DNA from: Annona cherimola
Lineage: Eukaryota; Streptophyta; Magnoliopsida; Magnoliales; Annonaceae
Direction: 5' to 3'
NCBI GenBank assembly: GCA_030490835.1
Contig: CM059971.1
Location: 46,114,012 to 46,178,011, forward strand
DNA: 64,000 bases
Below the pieces are notes generated by a model that was not told the origin of the DNA, did no database searches, and saw only the letters and a list, made by a program, of their open reading frames with translations. The position numbers and the translations under genes were made by a program. This document shows positions 1 to 13,400 of this stretch, in pieces; position 1 is the first letter of the stretch, and every line of letters begins with the position of its first letter.

Positions 1-305
1 TTAAGACTTACCCTATGATAAGATGGGAAATGATACAATTTCTCTATGTATAAAGGAAAAATAGTGTGAAATGACACAAATGAAGGGCAAATGTCAATGA
101 AAAACCCATGTGTGAACATGGAATAATAAAGACAATTGATGGATCTGTTAGACCAAGGCTAAAAAAAAAAAAACTACTAAGACAGAGTAGCGCAGTGGAA
201 GCGTAATGAGCCATTGGAATATTAGAAATGATAATAAGTTAGTAAGTTATATGAGCCCTACCCCGACATATGAAATGTAATAGGTTTCGGGACGAAACCT
301 GTTAT
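1..305 (+). other. 3' non-coding tail of a gag-only Ty3/gypsy-type element (element G)
   Basis: This stretch ends in a polypurine tract followed by an LTR, and it can be aligned by eye with 22675-22946 and 44520-44861, the corresponding tails of elements A and B. It includes a tRNA-like fragment (183-212) and a small perfect hairpin just before the polypurine tract (AGGTTTCG, three-base loop, CGAAACCT, about 281-300). No reading frame is apparent. The rest of the element lies upstream of the window, so its gag is not visible. Confidence 0.7.
183..212 (+). other. Initiator-Met-tRNA 5'-half-like fragment (copy 1)
   Basis: Thirty bases match about 25 of the 30 bases of the 5' half of the plant initiator Met tRNA (roughly tRNA positions 3-32, recalled from memory). 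Every mismatch is G to A or C to T. It contains an A-box-like TAGCGCAGTGG. There is no anticodon arm or 3' half, so it is a relic and not a tRNA gene. Confidence 0.5.
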
Positions 306-318
306 AAGGGGGGAGGAT
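306..318 (+). other. Polypurine tract of element G
   Basis: The run AAGGGGGGAGGAT lies immediately upstream of the LTR start TGTGAAACC. The same tract precedes the LTRs at 13972, 22947 and 44862. It is the expected plus-strand primer for reverse transcription. Confidence 0.85.
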
Positions 319-2866
319 TGTGAAACCCTAACCCAAGTAAGCCATATCTATGCATTGAACATGTATTTGATGATTATTTATGAATTATGGAATTATGAAG
401 GTATTTTATGATTTTGCTAATTATGGCAATTAGGGTTATGGGTTAGCATTAATGATGTGATTAAGCATTTTGAGCCTAAATGAGATAATGGGTTTAGAAT
501 GAATTATTTGTGATTTAAGTGTGCAATAATATCATGAAAAATCATTTTTCGTGATTTAAAATGAATTATGGAAATAAAGATGGAAATTGTCAAGTGTGAA
601 GGAAAATATTAGAAAATTCATAACTCAACGCCTAGAAGGCGGATTCAAGTGAAATTTGAGATGAAAATTGTTAATATTAGGCTTGGTATTATGGAATGAA
701 AAGATTATGAAAATTATTGATGAAATGAGAATTATGAATTTTTTTAAGTATATGTTCATTTCAACCGTTAACTTCAAACGCGTGTAACGGGAGCTAGGAA
801 ACTCGGATTGAGTTGAAATTTGAAACGGTTGAATAAAATTATGAGATGTTTATGTTGAATGGATTGGATTAAGGGAATAATGATAGGATTAGGGTGCTAA
901 TTAATTATTTGTATTCCCAAATCCAAAAGATATATTCAAGTGGTCATAACTCGACGTAGAAACGTCGGATTGAGATGAAATTTGAAACGATGGAATAAAA
1001 TTATGAAATCTATGAGATGAATGGAATGGATTAAGCTAATTACCATGATAAATGGCTTTCTTGGAGAGCAAGTAACAAGTTGCTTAAGGGCTAAGCAAAG
1101 AAAGGCAATTGTGGACAAGTGGATGGTTGTGATTAAAGTTGCCTTTTTGATTTTTAGAAAATGGTAAAAACCCATTTTACTTGGCTGTAATTGTGCCAAC
1201 ACATAAGGTAGATAAGGGTGCATTTAAGTGTGTGGAATTGCAGCACAAGTGGGTCCCACAATTGGGAAAAATCCAGCTATATGCATGCCTTGTGCACGTT
1301 GAGTTGAAAGGGTTTTTGGGAAAAAATTTCTAAGTGCTGAAAACGTCCAAGGGGAACCAGCAGCTCACGTCCAAAAATTCCAGCAAAAAGGGAAAGAAAA
1401 TCAAGGGAAAAAGAGGAAGAAAGAAAGAGGAGAAGTGGAGGAAAGCAAGCTTCTCAATTTTGGATTGAATCCACTCAAGTTCAAGTAAGTATATGATATT
1501 GAAAAATAAATTATGGTCGGAACAGTAAATGGATGATTTTTATCATGAAAATTTTTGAGAACAATCCTCATGCTATGATTAAGGAACGACCAAAGTTTCA
1601 GCTGAAAAGGATATGTATGTTGGAAATTAAAAATCCGTGAATATTAGCCCAAACAGGGTAAAACGGGTTACAGGATCAGCTGTAGAAAAGGATTTTTAAT
1701 AATTTTTCTACAAGGGTTTTCGGGCTGAAAATTTTACAGGACGTACAAGACATATTGGGGATAACAGGAAAAATTTAAAAATGAGGTTTTTATGGGTTTA
1801 AATAAACCCCATAAATAACGTCATTCAAGCTGACTGGAAATGGAGTTTACTGTTCAGCAAGGTAAAAATCCCCCAAATAAATATGTAATGTTAATATTTC
1901 GTGCTGAAACTTTCATTAAAGTTAATTTATGAAGTTATTAAGGTATGGTAGAAATTTCAGATCAAAAATACTTGATTTGATATTAATTCAAGATTTTAAG
2001 ATTTCAGCACGCCTGATTTCAGCATATGGGGTTAGTTTGAGAAAGAAATCAAAAAGAAATATGAAACGTGTGTAGAAATGATCCAAATTGAGTTATGTGT
2101 TAAATAATTAAATATGGATCAAGAAAAGTGCAATTATATGCTGAAATTTCGGATTTATATAATGACCTAAGGTTATGTGTCAAAGGACACGTTAAACGGG
2201 TTAAAAGTGGGTTCCAAACTAACTGTTTTGGAAACCTATGGAAAATGGATTTAAACCTCATAAAAATACCTTAAGTAAAGTGGTATTAAAGGGTAATTAA
2301 CCCTCGTGAAAATGGGTTAAATTTCTGAGTTAAGAAATTTTAAGAAATGCATCATGTTTAAGTGCTAAATGAGCTTATGTGAAGGGATAATGAAAAACGG
2401 GTGATGAATGACTTATGAAAAAAATGATTTATGCAAAAATGCATGAAAATGAGATGAAATACATGTTTATGGATCTGTTTGGAATGACATGTTATTAATC
2501 CAAAAGTTTGGATTTGAATTATGAAGTTTAGGCAATGCTATGTACGTAGAAGAAACACCCGTATGTGTATTTTTGGAAAAAATGGGAAAAATTGCAAAGT
2601 AAGCTTAATAAAGCTATGAATCATGCATATGGAATGAATTTTTATGATATTGGAATGAATACCCTAATTTTAGGGTTATGTGCATGTTATATATATAGGC
2701 TATGATGTGTGATAGCCAAATGTGTGAAAATGGTGTTAATATATGCAAATTAAGCCATATATGTGTATGATGAATTATGAAGGATATACGCTAATGAAAA
2801 TGGGTTGGAAAACTAAATGGAATGCAATGACAAGAAATATATGAAAAACCATATTATGTCATGTAG

Positions 2867-2909
2867 GCAAGGAAAAGAATGGAAGGAAAAGGGATTATGG
2901 CGATCTCAG
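2867..2909 (+). other. Putative 43-nt micro-exon within the LTR (copy G)
   Basis: A purine-rich segment is bounded by ...TGTAG on the left and CAG/GTAAGCAAGC on the right. The same arrangement recurs in seven other LTR copies. The splice role is inferred. Confidence 0.4.
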
Positions 2910-4656
2910 GTAAGCAAGCAAACTTTCTAAAATGCATTTTCTTTCTATGTGATTGGTATGATTGAATTGCCTATGTTTATGTTTTTACGAATGGGCAAGC
3001 ACAAGTTTTGAATATGTCGGCTTTAATGCAAAGCCATAAGTTTTGAAAAATGATGACTTTAATAAAAGTCTTGAGGTTTGCTTCATGGGAAGCAAGCGAC
3101 ACTTTCTAAGATAAATAATTTATCCTAAGTGTTGCCAATGATGGGAATGCTTCATGCTAATGGAATTGAGAAATTTTGCTTATGAGTAAGCAAGTTCTCC
3201 ATGTTAATGTTGTTTTAAGGATTTCATGTTTGATATCGATGGTTTTAAGGATTTCCTTTTAAGCAAGCAAGTTCTATATGATATGGTTCAACAGCGTTTT
3301 ATAAGAAAAAGGGAATTTTACCCTTTTTTACAAAATATGTTTGGTAAATGAGTTTTGAGTTATTTCTACAATAACTCGTGATAAACAATGATGAAAAAGA
3401 TTTGTTTTACTAGGTCAAGATAATTCAATATTAAATTACATTTTGGACATAGTCCACATGTTTTGAAATGATATTTGAACAGTTTTGGTTTCCTTTGGAT
3501 AAGGAAATCTATGTTGAAAATGTTGGAAAAAAATGTTTCTACGGATGTGTTGAAAGGGATTTATGGATGACCAACCTCCTATGGTTGATTTCATAAAATG
3601 GTTTAATTTCAGGTTGCTTGATGGCATGCAAAGGACTATGCAATTTTCCTCTATGTGAAAATGATTGATATGTGGACAATTATTAAATTTTTAGGTGAAG
3701 GACAAGGGGATAGCATAATTGCATAACTTTTGTAAACAAAAGATCCTGAAATAGAAACCAAGAAAATATTAGAGGAAAATATGATTTATTTATGAAAATT
3801 CAAAGTATTTGAAATTCTTTTATTAAATGGATTTTAAGATGTATTGTTTCTCAAACATTTCAAATGTTTATCAAAATATTTTACTCAAAACTTTTCTAAA
3901 GGAATTTAAGGAAGGTCATCCTAAAACTGGATTTCAAATAACAACTTGTTAAAGTGGGTGCGCTCGCTTACAAGTTGACACGGACTGCGGTCTGTGATGT
4001 GTTTTTGAAAATAATTGTTAAATATAGACTTCGGTCTATGATTTTTGTGCATATGGATGCAGGCTGCGGTCTGTGATCCCGGTTTAAAAGAACATGGGTT
4101 GCGGCCTGTGGTTCTTCAAACCAAAACGGATTGTGGTTCGTCAGGATAACGTACGGTGCACCGGTACAAGGAATAGGCTGGTTGTAGAGCACGGTTGGGA
4201 TGACCGGGGCCCACTCTACATAAGGCCAAGTCGCTAAGGGATGGCAGGAGTGCCAGCGGCGCCCTCCCTGAGATGGGAGCAGGATAAGTGAACAGCCGCC
4301 TGGCTAGCGTGTTGTTAAGGATTCTCTTCCAAAAGGTAGCATGATCACTTGCTAAGTGTCACTACTGGATGGAGAGAAATGCATTTGCTTATGTTTTATT
4401 TCTGAAAAGCCCAAAGATTGGGTTATGAAAATATGATTTTATGAAAGTATCCTAAATGGATTTTTATGAAATGGTTACCCTAAAAGAAAGGGGGTTTTAC
4501 ACAAAAGTGTAAATAACAAGAATTAAAGAAAATGTGTTTATGCAAATGCATTCATGAAAATGGTTTTCCTTGTTTGCTATAAACAAGCCCCAAGACGGGG
4601 AATTATGAAAAGGATTTATGTTCATTTCTAAAAGAGCCTAAATAAAGAATGTTTTT

Positions 4657-5252
4657 GGACATAAGAATGTCCTTTGCCGAGAAAGGCTTATGTGATTGAT
4701 GTTTAAGGACATATGAATGTCCATTGCCAATAAGGTTATGTAAATGATGTTTTGAGACATGAAATGTCTCTTGATTTTATGATGGCTTATGCGAATGACG
4801 TTTTGAGACATGAAATGTCTCTTGATTTTATGATGGCTTATGCGAATGACGTTTTGAGACATGAAATGTCTCTTGGTTTTATGATGGCTTATGTGAATGA
4901 TGTTTTGAGACATGAAATGTCTCTTGGCTAAAGGATTTTATGATGGTTTATGTTAATGATGTTTTGAGACATGAGATGTCTCCGTTGCCTAAGTATTTAT
5001 GTTGTTTTGGACGGAAAATGTCCACTGGCAACCGAATGATTTCATGTAATGGCTATGAACATTAAAAATGTTCATATAAGATTAATGGAAACTCATCATT
5101 AAAGGTAAAATGTATATGTTTTGCCTAAACAAGCCCAGGCGCGGCTTGTAAATGATTTTAAGAATGAATGCTTTATGAAAGCATTCAAGGACATGAAATT
5201 GTCCTTATAATAAAGGATTTCATGATGGTATTTTAGGACATACGCATGTCCT
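4657..5252 (+). repeat. Tandem array of short hairpins in the LTR
   Basis: Roughly 51-bp units each carry a near-perfect inverted repeat: GAGACAT-gaa-ATGTCTC in the central units and GGACAT...ATGTCC in the outer ones. At least nine hairpins occur in this interval. A shorter version lies in the 5' LTR of element B at about 26335-26445. Confidence 0.75.
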
Positions 5253-5944
5253 CAGGAACAAGGTATTCCCAATGTTTATGAAAAAGGTTTTCAAGAAGCC
5301 TTGCCCTAAAATGCTTGCTTACTGAGTTGTCACTCACGTTTTGTTTTCCAAACCCTTAGACAGGTACTGAGGAAACTCAGAAGGTTGCGAACCTCAGACA
5401 TGGAGGAAGGTCCATGATGATAGCCTTGAAGGCTATGAGGAATGAAAAAGCATAAATATGCTAAGGTAAGCTAATGTGTATGTGAACTTAATGAGAATAT
5501 TAAGTTCTATATATGATTCAATTGTTGAATGTATGGATGTATGGATATGAAACATGATACTTAGGACAAGGAATCTTTCACTGCAAAAAGGCAGGTAAAG
5601 ATGCTATGTGTTTATGTATATCCGAACTTAGTTAGAGTTCTAAGTTCCATGTGAATTAATGACTGAATGTATGAAAGTATGATTTATACAATGATTCAGT
5701 GTATAACGACAGGCATATAAAGGTGCTATGAATGAAATGATGATTTTTATTACAAGTGAAATGTTGCAATGTATGATGATTGTCATGTCAAGATTATGAA
5801 TGATGACAGATGAATAATCGAAAAAAATTTGGACGTATTCCAATTAAAAAACCCGCCGCGTGATCAGGGCAACAATCCTGATTCACATTTACCAATCGAT
5901 AGATCTTGAGGTAAGGAAGTGACGTCTCGGTTCGGGGCGCCACA

Positions 5945-8900
5945 TAAATGCTAAATTAAATAGATCAAAAGAGCATAGCTTAGTCGCAGGTATGGACGTC
6001 CAAACAGTCCATTAATTGGGATTTTGTGAAATATTTTTTAATAAAATATATTCCCAAAGTCGGATGTGAGTTAATGAGGATAAATGTGCATTAAATTAAA
6101 GTAAAAATTTATGATTAAAAGTAGCAAATCCAGGGCATTGAGATGAAATGAAAAACTGGACAGCAAGGGTGCATGAAGGTGATGTGGACGGTATGGCAGC
6201 CTTTGAGGATTTTTGTGATTTTTTTTAATTATCCTAAATTGACCCTAAGTAGGATAATTACTAGGTAATTAAATGGACATTAATTTAAAGCTGCAAATTA
6301 GTGGAAAAAAATTCAAAAAGGCAGCTGAAACAGGGACGTGAACATGGACAGCAAGATAGAGCAGCAATGTGGACCGTCCAAACTACTGATGATTTGATTT
6401 TTTTAATTTTCTAAAAATGATAAATGCATGCCTAATTAGCCTTAATATTAGGGTATATAAATATTCTTTAAAAAGGTTGCAAAATTCATTGAAAAAAATG
6501 AAAAAGTAGCAGCTACATGGGACATGATCAGGTGGACAGCTTGGTGATGATTAATGTATTGGATAATTGCTAAATTTTTATTTAAGAAAAATATAATATA
6601 AATGGACCAATTTGACATGTCAACAAGGACAATAAGTATACATTAAAATAATCCCAAAATTATGTGGCAAGTGGGGTCCTCAAGCTGGAAATTATAGCTA
6701 CTTCTCAAGGGGAACAACCATATGCATTGGTATGAAAAATTTCAAGGAGTTTGAGCCCCTCTTTTCCAGCAGTGCACGTTCCCCTCTCCCAGCAAGTTTG
6801 AAGCCAAGAACAATGGAAGAAAAAGAAAAAGAAAAGAAGAAAATAAGCTAAGGATATTAGCTTAAGAAGTTGAGCTTAAGAGTTAATCGATCCAAGTAAG
6901 TATATACTTGAGTTGAATCAGTTTTATCTAATTTTTCTAACTCAATTTATGAATCATAAATATGATTCATAATGAAGTAAATTTATCTAATTTTTCTAAC
7001 TCAATTTATGAATCATAAGTATTATTCATAATGAACTCTTAATGGAAAATTTATGATGCCCTTAATTAGGATATTAAATGGAAATTTAATGACAAGTATG
7101 CAATTAAGGGTTCAAGTGAAAGAAGAGGGTGACTAGTGTTAATTATGAGCTCTTAAACTAGCTAAAATTTACTGGAATTTTTGTGTAATATTGCTGTTTG
7201 ATTAATTTGATATGATTACATAATAATTCATGTTTAGATGTAGGATATATGTTGAATTTAGCATGATTTATGAATTTTAGAAGGAAGGCTAATTAGGGTT
7301 AATCTTAAGATCCGAATTTCATGTTTAAATGTTGAAAAGGATACATGAAGTAGTTTAAATAAATTATGGATGAATTATAGGGTAAAATACCCTAAACATA
7401 GGGTACTTTGGACGTGAAAAAGGGCTTATTAAGGACTGCCCAAAATTGGATTTTTAAAGGGTTAATAGGTGGACGTCCAAAGGAGGGGTAGAAAGGTACT
7501 CTACATGCATAAAAAGTTTTTGTTTTGTAAGCAACCTATATATGGATTTTAAATATAAGAAAATACCTGAATTTGGGTTAAGAAAAGTGAGATTAATTTC
7601 TGGAATCAAATGGTTAAAAATCTGTTTAGATTTGAGTATCAAAAGAGACGTTTAAAGTGTAAAAATTGGAACCCAAAGTTGCTATTTTGGAACCTTGAAA
7701 TTAGTGGATTAAAAATCTGTGAAAATACAGTAAATAAGTGTTAATTGAGGTGTATAATCCTGTGGAATTAGAAGTCAATTTTCTAATTTAAAAAATTTTA
7801 AGAAACACATGAATTATGTGTTGAAAAATGAACATATGTGAAGTAATGAGTATGATAAAATGATAAATGAGTTATGTAAAATGATAAAATGAAAAAATGC
7901 ATAAAAATGTGATGGAAAAATGTGAAATGTATTGATGTTTAGATAACCTCCAAATTCGAGATTAATATATGGGGCTTAGGATAGTAATCAGGTGCTATAA
8001 AATGCTCACAACATGTGAAATATGAAAAATTTCTGAAAAATGACAAGTTGGAAGTTTATCACTTCATATGATGTCCGATGAATGAATTAATGAATATATT
8101 ATGACATGTACAAATGTTACCCTAAATACGGGAATTGAATATGTGATGTAATGAATGATTGATATATATAGGTATGTTATATACGTATACCCGACTTGGG
8201 ATTCGAGTGGGTTATGAATATTTATGAAAATGGGTTGGAAAACTAAGTGAATGCAAGCAAATGAAATTTATATGAATGCTATGTCATTCTTTCATGTATA
8301 GGCAAAAGAAAAGAAAAAATTGATCCGGAAAGCTCTCGTGAACAAGGTAAGTAAGCCAATTTTCTAAATGGTTTTTATTTCTCAAATTAATCTGAAATAA
8401 TTGCAAATGATGTTTTAACTTCTTTTATTGGTGTAGCAAATGTTATTTGAAATTTATTTCTAAATTTTTTGAGGATGGCCATTCCTTAGTTCACTATGTA
8501 TTGATAATTGATTTACATAACTGATTTGTTAAATATGAAAATTACTGCTTTATGAAATCATGCAAGGAAAATCATGCTAGCATGTCATGGATAAATTCAT
8601 GTGCACAATGTATGAGGTCCACCTTAAAGGTGTAAGTGGACCGATTGTCCTCCTTTGGTGTGGCCGAGTCGATAAGATAGGCCAAGGGCCGGCGTCGCCT
8701 CCCTGGATGGGAGATGATGAAGATGGATGGTCGCCTAGCTAGCTTCCATCCTAAGAGATCATAATGCATTCATCTCATTGTCATGATATATCCCTGAGGG
8801 GGTATAATGTTGCCTTCTATAATGATTGTAAATAAAAAGTTTTTGCTCTGCAGGTAATTGATCACTTGATAAGTGTCTCTACTGAATAGAGAGAAACGTT

Positions 8901-9403
8901 TTTGAAAAAATGTTACCTTCAAAATGATTTGCCTGAAAATATAAATAAAGCTTGCTTATTGAGCGTACAACACACATTTTATTTTCCAAACTCATAGACA
9001 GGTGAAGAAATGAAAGAGATGAGGAGCATGAACTAGGCATGAAGAATGTGGAGACCCTATGAATTTTAAAATGTGATGTTTGTGGTTAATGGATTGTAAT
9101 GTGACTTAACATTTTATGATCTATGTAATATTTTGTATTTTATAATCATGCGAATTATAGATGATGGGCGTGTTATGAAATTTTATGATTATATATAAAA
9201 AATGTGTATATTAGGTCAAAGATGACATGAAAGAGGATTTGATGGAAAATAATATGAAATCAATTAGTAATAAGCTGTAAATAATCGGATAAATATCCAT
9301 TAAATCCTGCCGTGTGACAGGGCAACAATCCTGTTCATGTTTACCAGTCAATAACGATCCCGAGGTAAGGATCAGGGTGTGACGCTCGGTTGGAGGCGCC
9401 ACA
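5945..9403 (+). repeat. Right part of a giant Ty3/gypsy-type LTR (LTR H), interrupted by element G
   Basis: Its sequence follows solo LTR E (28550-31713) and the LTR at 13972-20090 and ends GGAGGCGCCACA. It contains a GTAAGT donor-like site at 6896, a micro-exon at 8302-8346, a GC-rich conserved block near 8600-8750, a CAG acceptor-like site at 8999-9001 and the terminal CAGGGCAACAATCCTG block. The left part of this LTR is missing, and it starts directly after the end of LTR G, so element G most likely inserted into it. After its end the sequence jumps straight into gag-type sequence without a primer-binding site. Either the leader was deleted or this is a solo LTR inside the next element. 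Confidence 0.65.
8302..8346 (+). other. Putative 45-nt micro-exon within the LTR (copy H)
   Basis: It is preceded by TGTATAG and followed by GTAAGTAAGC, and it is rich in A and G like the other copies. Confidence 0.4.
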
Positions 9404-10440
9404 AAAGATAGTTGCGGCAGTAAAGGAAGCCATGCAGCAGGCTACTTGAGATTGGGCAGCCTAAGCTGTAGATATTATCCAAGGCTTGTGGGAAAGAACC
9501 TAGCAAGAGCAATTGGATAGCGCCGAGAGAGGAGGACCCGCTCTAATGGCTAACCCAACCCCCACACCGGCACCTATGGAGGCAGATAGAAGGGCTATTA
9601 ACGCATTCCTAGCTCAACGACCTCCTAAGTTTTCAAGAGAACCTGACCCTGTACAGGCGGAATAGTGGATAACGGATATTGAAAAATTATTTAGGATATC
9701 TCCGTGCAATGACAGACAGAAAGAGTTGTGCGCCACCCATTTACTGGAAAAGGACGCCCATGAATGGTGGGAAATAATGTTGATCACCATGCCACACCCG
9801 GAGGAGGTGACATGATAGACATTTGTTGAGGAGTTTAACAAAGAGTACCTTTAATAGGATTGCAAAGCAAAAAGGTGGTTGAATTTGAGAGACTTTATCA
9901 AGGTAGGATGTTTGTCACTGAATACGCCACAAAGTTCAATGCTTTGGTAAGGTATGTGCCATGGATTGCTAATGTTCCAGAAAACAAGGCATAAAGGTTT
10001 CAACAGGGACTGAGGCCATATCTAAGGAAAGCCTTGCGCCCTTACTAATCAAGGATTATACGTCGAGTCTTGAAAGGGCAAGAGCATTGGAGATCGAGGC
10101 ATTGAGAACCCAGGAGCTAAGGTTAGGATCAAGGCTATTTAGCCCGGGTGTGAAGAAATGGAAATGGGGAAGGAATAAGCTAAGAAGGGTGGTGCGAGAA
10201 AAGGAAGAGGAACCGCTAAAAAGAAAAGCCCGCCGGTTTACAAGAAGTGACAAAGGCGCCATCTAGGTGAATGTTTGAAATGCTCAAACAAGTGCTACGA
10301 ATGTGGGTAGATGGGTCATATAGCCAAGGAGTGCGGAACGGGAGACGCGAAGGTTACCAAGTGCTACGTTTGTGACCAAATAGGGCACATTGCCCCAAAC
10401 TATCCAAACAAAGCACAAACGTCGCAAGGGTAGGGAAGAC
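9404..10440 (+). pseudogene. Ty3/gypsy gag, decayed
   Basis: Conceptual translation gives recognisable retrotransposon gag sequence: PPKFS.EPDPVQAE near 9625-9662, then LFRISPCNDRQKELCAT and a HEWWE motif near 9765, the usual order in plant Ty3/gypsy capsid domains. Two C-C-H-C zinc knuckles follow, one with the core CYECG...MGHIAKEC near 10296 and a degenerate one starting CYVCDQIGHIA near 10361. Frames are broken by several stops and shifts (for example a TAG within PVQAE*W and a stop inside the first knuckle), so no intact protein can be made. Gag would form the cytoplasmic virus-like particle that packages the RNA. Similar gag sequence is found in elements A (21410-22050) and B (32369-32990). 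Confidence 0.8.
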
Positions 10441-10499
10441 CAACCCAACTAAAGATAGCCGGAGCAGTTAGCAGACAGGGTACCTCTACGAACCCGATA

Positions 10500-13400
10500 C
10501 ACGTGCATGCCTTGACTCGAACGGAGTCACAAGAGCAAGAGGAGAAGGTGGTTACAGGTATGGTTTATATTTTAGAAAATTCTGCAATAGCTTTGTTTGA
10601 TTCTAGTGCTAGTCATTCATTCATAGCTTGCTAGTATGTAACCACGCATGCATTGTCTGTAGAGGAAACTAATAAGGTAATTCACATAGAATCCCCTGTC
10701 TATAGGTTGGCTAACTCTAGCCAGGTATGTAAAGCATGCCCAATTAGGATAGGGTCGATGATTTTAGATGTCGACCTAATCCTATTACCTATGACCGAAT
10801 TTGACATGATACTAGGCATGGATTAGCTAAGCCAATGGGGAGCCACCATTAATTACAAGAATAAGAAAGTACAATTTGAAGGGCTCAGGAGAAAGATGTG
10901 GCCATTAGTAGGCTAAGGCAGCCTGGAAGTGCCACTATACTGATATCATCCATGGAAGCGACTAAGATGGTCCGTAAGAAATGTCAAGCTTATCTGGTAT
11001 CAGTTAGTATAAAGGAAGGAAATGAGGTAGAAATAAGTCAAATTCCAGTGGTTAAAGAATTTCTCGATATTTTTCCAAAGGAATTAACCACATTACCTCA
11101 AGAAAGGGAGATGGATATGACAATAGATATCATGTCGGGCACAACCTTGATATCTGAGACTCCCTACTGAATGGCACCAGCTGAGATGAATGAATTGAGA
11201 ACACAAATACAGGAGCTGTTAGATAAAGGTTTTATCAGACCTAGTGTATCACCCTAGGGAGCTCCGGTGCTATTTGTAAGGAAAAGGATGAGAGTACAAG
11301 ATTATGTATTGATTATAGGGAGTTGAATAGGGTTACGGTGAAGAATAAGTACCCTTTGCCAAGGATCGATGATTTATTCGATCAATTGAAGGGGGCTACG
11401 ACCTTCTCCAAGATAGACTTACAGTTAGGGTACCATCAGTTAATGATAAATCCTACCGACATTCACAAGATAGCTTTTCGAATAATGTATGGACATTATG
11501 AGTTTTTAGTGATGTCTTTCGGACTCACTAATGCCCCGCTGTATTTATGGATATGATGAATGAGGTATTTCAGGATTATCTAGACCAATTTGTGGTTGTG
11601 TTCATTGACGACATCCTGATTTACTCAAAGTTGGAGGAGGAACATGAAATTCACTTATGAAGGGTACTGGAAAGGTTAAGAAAAGAAAAATTATATGATA
11701 AGTTAAAGAAATGCGAGTTTTAGCTAAAAGGCTAAAACAAGTGGCATTTCTAGGGCATATAATATCAGAAAGAGGAATTCAAGTCCACCCTCAGAAGATT
11801 GAGACAGTACTAATGTGGCTAAGGCCGACGACTATTATGGAGATCAAAAGTTTTCTAGGGTCGCAGGCTACTACAGAAGATTTGTTTAGTGTTTTTCATA
11901 GTCATCAGCCCCATTGATGCAATTATCTCGCAAAGGAGTTAAATATGTATGGTCTGATGAATGTGAATGCAGTTTTCAAGAATTGAAGCAATAATTAATA
12001 GAGGTGCCTATCCTAACCCTACCTGAAAGAAACGAAGGATTTGTAGTTTATAGCGATGCTTCAAAGAAGAGATTGGGATGTGTCTTGGTGCAAAGAGGAA
12101 AAGTGATAGCTTATGCATCTCGGCAGTTGAAGCCCAATGAGGTAAGCTACCCCACTCACAACTTAGTGTTAGTAGCAGTGGTGTTTGCCTTGAAAATTTA
12201 GAGACACTACCTGTATAGTGTTAGGTGCGAGATTTACATAGATCATAAGAGCCTTAAGTACATTTTTACTCAAAATGAGTTGAATATGAGACAAAGGAGA
12301 TGACTCGAATTAGTAAAGGATTACGACCTAGGTATATTATACCATCCAGGTAAGGCAAACGTGGTAGTTAATGCATTGAGCAAAAATGCCAGCATAGTGC
12401 ACCTTATCACGAAAGAGGAAGGCTTGCTTCAAGAAATAAGACAGTTGGAATTGATTGTATGTCCACCTGAAGTTTAAGCAAGGTTATCACAAATGCACAC
12501 ACAATCTTCCTTATTTGAATAGATTAAAACTACTCAGCAAGATGACGCAGACTTACATAAATATGTGGAAAAGTTAAAGAAAAAGGGGTTGAATGAGTTT
12601 GCCATTGATGAACAAGGTATGTATCGGTACAAGGGTCGCCTTTAGATACCTAATGGAGTTGAATTGAAAGAACAAATAATCAAGGAGGTGCATTTTTTGC
12701 CATTTTCTATGCATCTGAGAAGCACTAAAATGTATCAAGATCCCATGAAAGGTTATTGGTGAAATAACATGAAAATGGAGATCGCTGAATACTTGGCTAA
12801 GTGTTTAACATGCCAAAGGGTGAAGGCAGATCACCAATGGAGATCTGGAAAGTTATAGTCTTTAGAAGTTCCCGAGTGGAAGTGGGACGATATCACAATG
12901 GAATTCATAGAAGGACTTCCAAAGACACAATCAAGAAATGACTCAATATGGGTAATAGTGGATTGATTATCCAAGGTTACACATATTATACCCATCAAGA
13001 GAACCTTTTCAACAGAAAGGCTAGCTAAAGTGTACTATAAGAAGATAGTACGACTTCACGAAGGGCCTAAGTCGATAGTAACTGATCGAGATGCGACGTT
13101 CACGTCTCGATTTTGGAAGAGTTTACACGAAACCCTACGCACTCAACTTAAGTTCAGTACAACGTTTCATCCCTAGACATATGGACAAACAGAGCGAGTG
13201 AATCAGATTATCGAGAACATGCTCCATACGTGTACATTAGAATTTGGGAGATCATGGGATGAATACGTACCGATACCAAAATTTGCATATAATAACAGTT
13301 ATCAAGTTAGTATTCAAATGATTCCAATTGAAGCGTTATATAGACGACGATGTCGAACGCCATTGAACTGGGATGAAGTTGGAAAGAAAAAGCTAGCCTC

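Larger units (their letters stand above)
319..5944 (+). repeat. Giant Ty3/gypsy-type LTR (3' LTR of element G), 5626 bp
   Basis: The LTR begins TGTGAAACCC directly after a polypurine tract and ends GGGGCGCCACA, the same termini as the other giant LTRs in the window. Landmarks in order are a TGGGTCCC box at about 1250, a purine-rich stretch to a GTAAGT donor-like site (1485), a putative micro-exon (2867-2909), a hairpin tandem array (4657-5252), a TGAGT/ACTCA hairpin and CAG acceptor-like site (5361-5363), and a terminal block with a GTGATCAGG/CCTGATTCAC hairpin (about 5860-5890). It is longer than its relatives mostly because of extra sequence between the micro-exon and the last acceptor. Short ORFs inside it look non-coding. 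The right flank is taaat; the matching left target duplication would lie outside the window. Confidence 0.8.

Noticed and set aside
4638..4913. A 91-codon open frame with repeated MSQN..HISHHK.KRHF
   Set aside because: It lies antisense across the hairpin tandem array, and its repeat pattern follows the DNA repeat.
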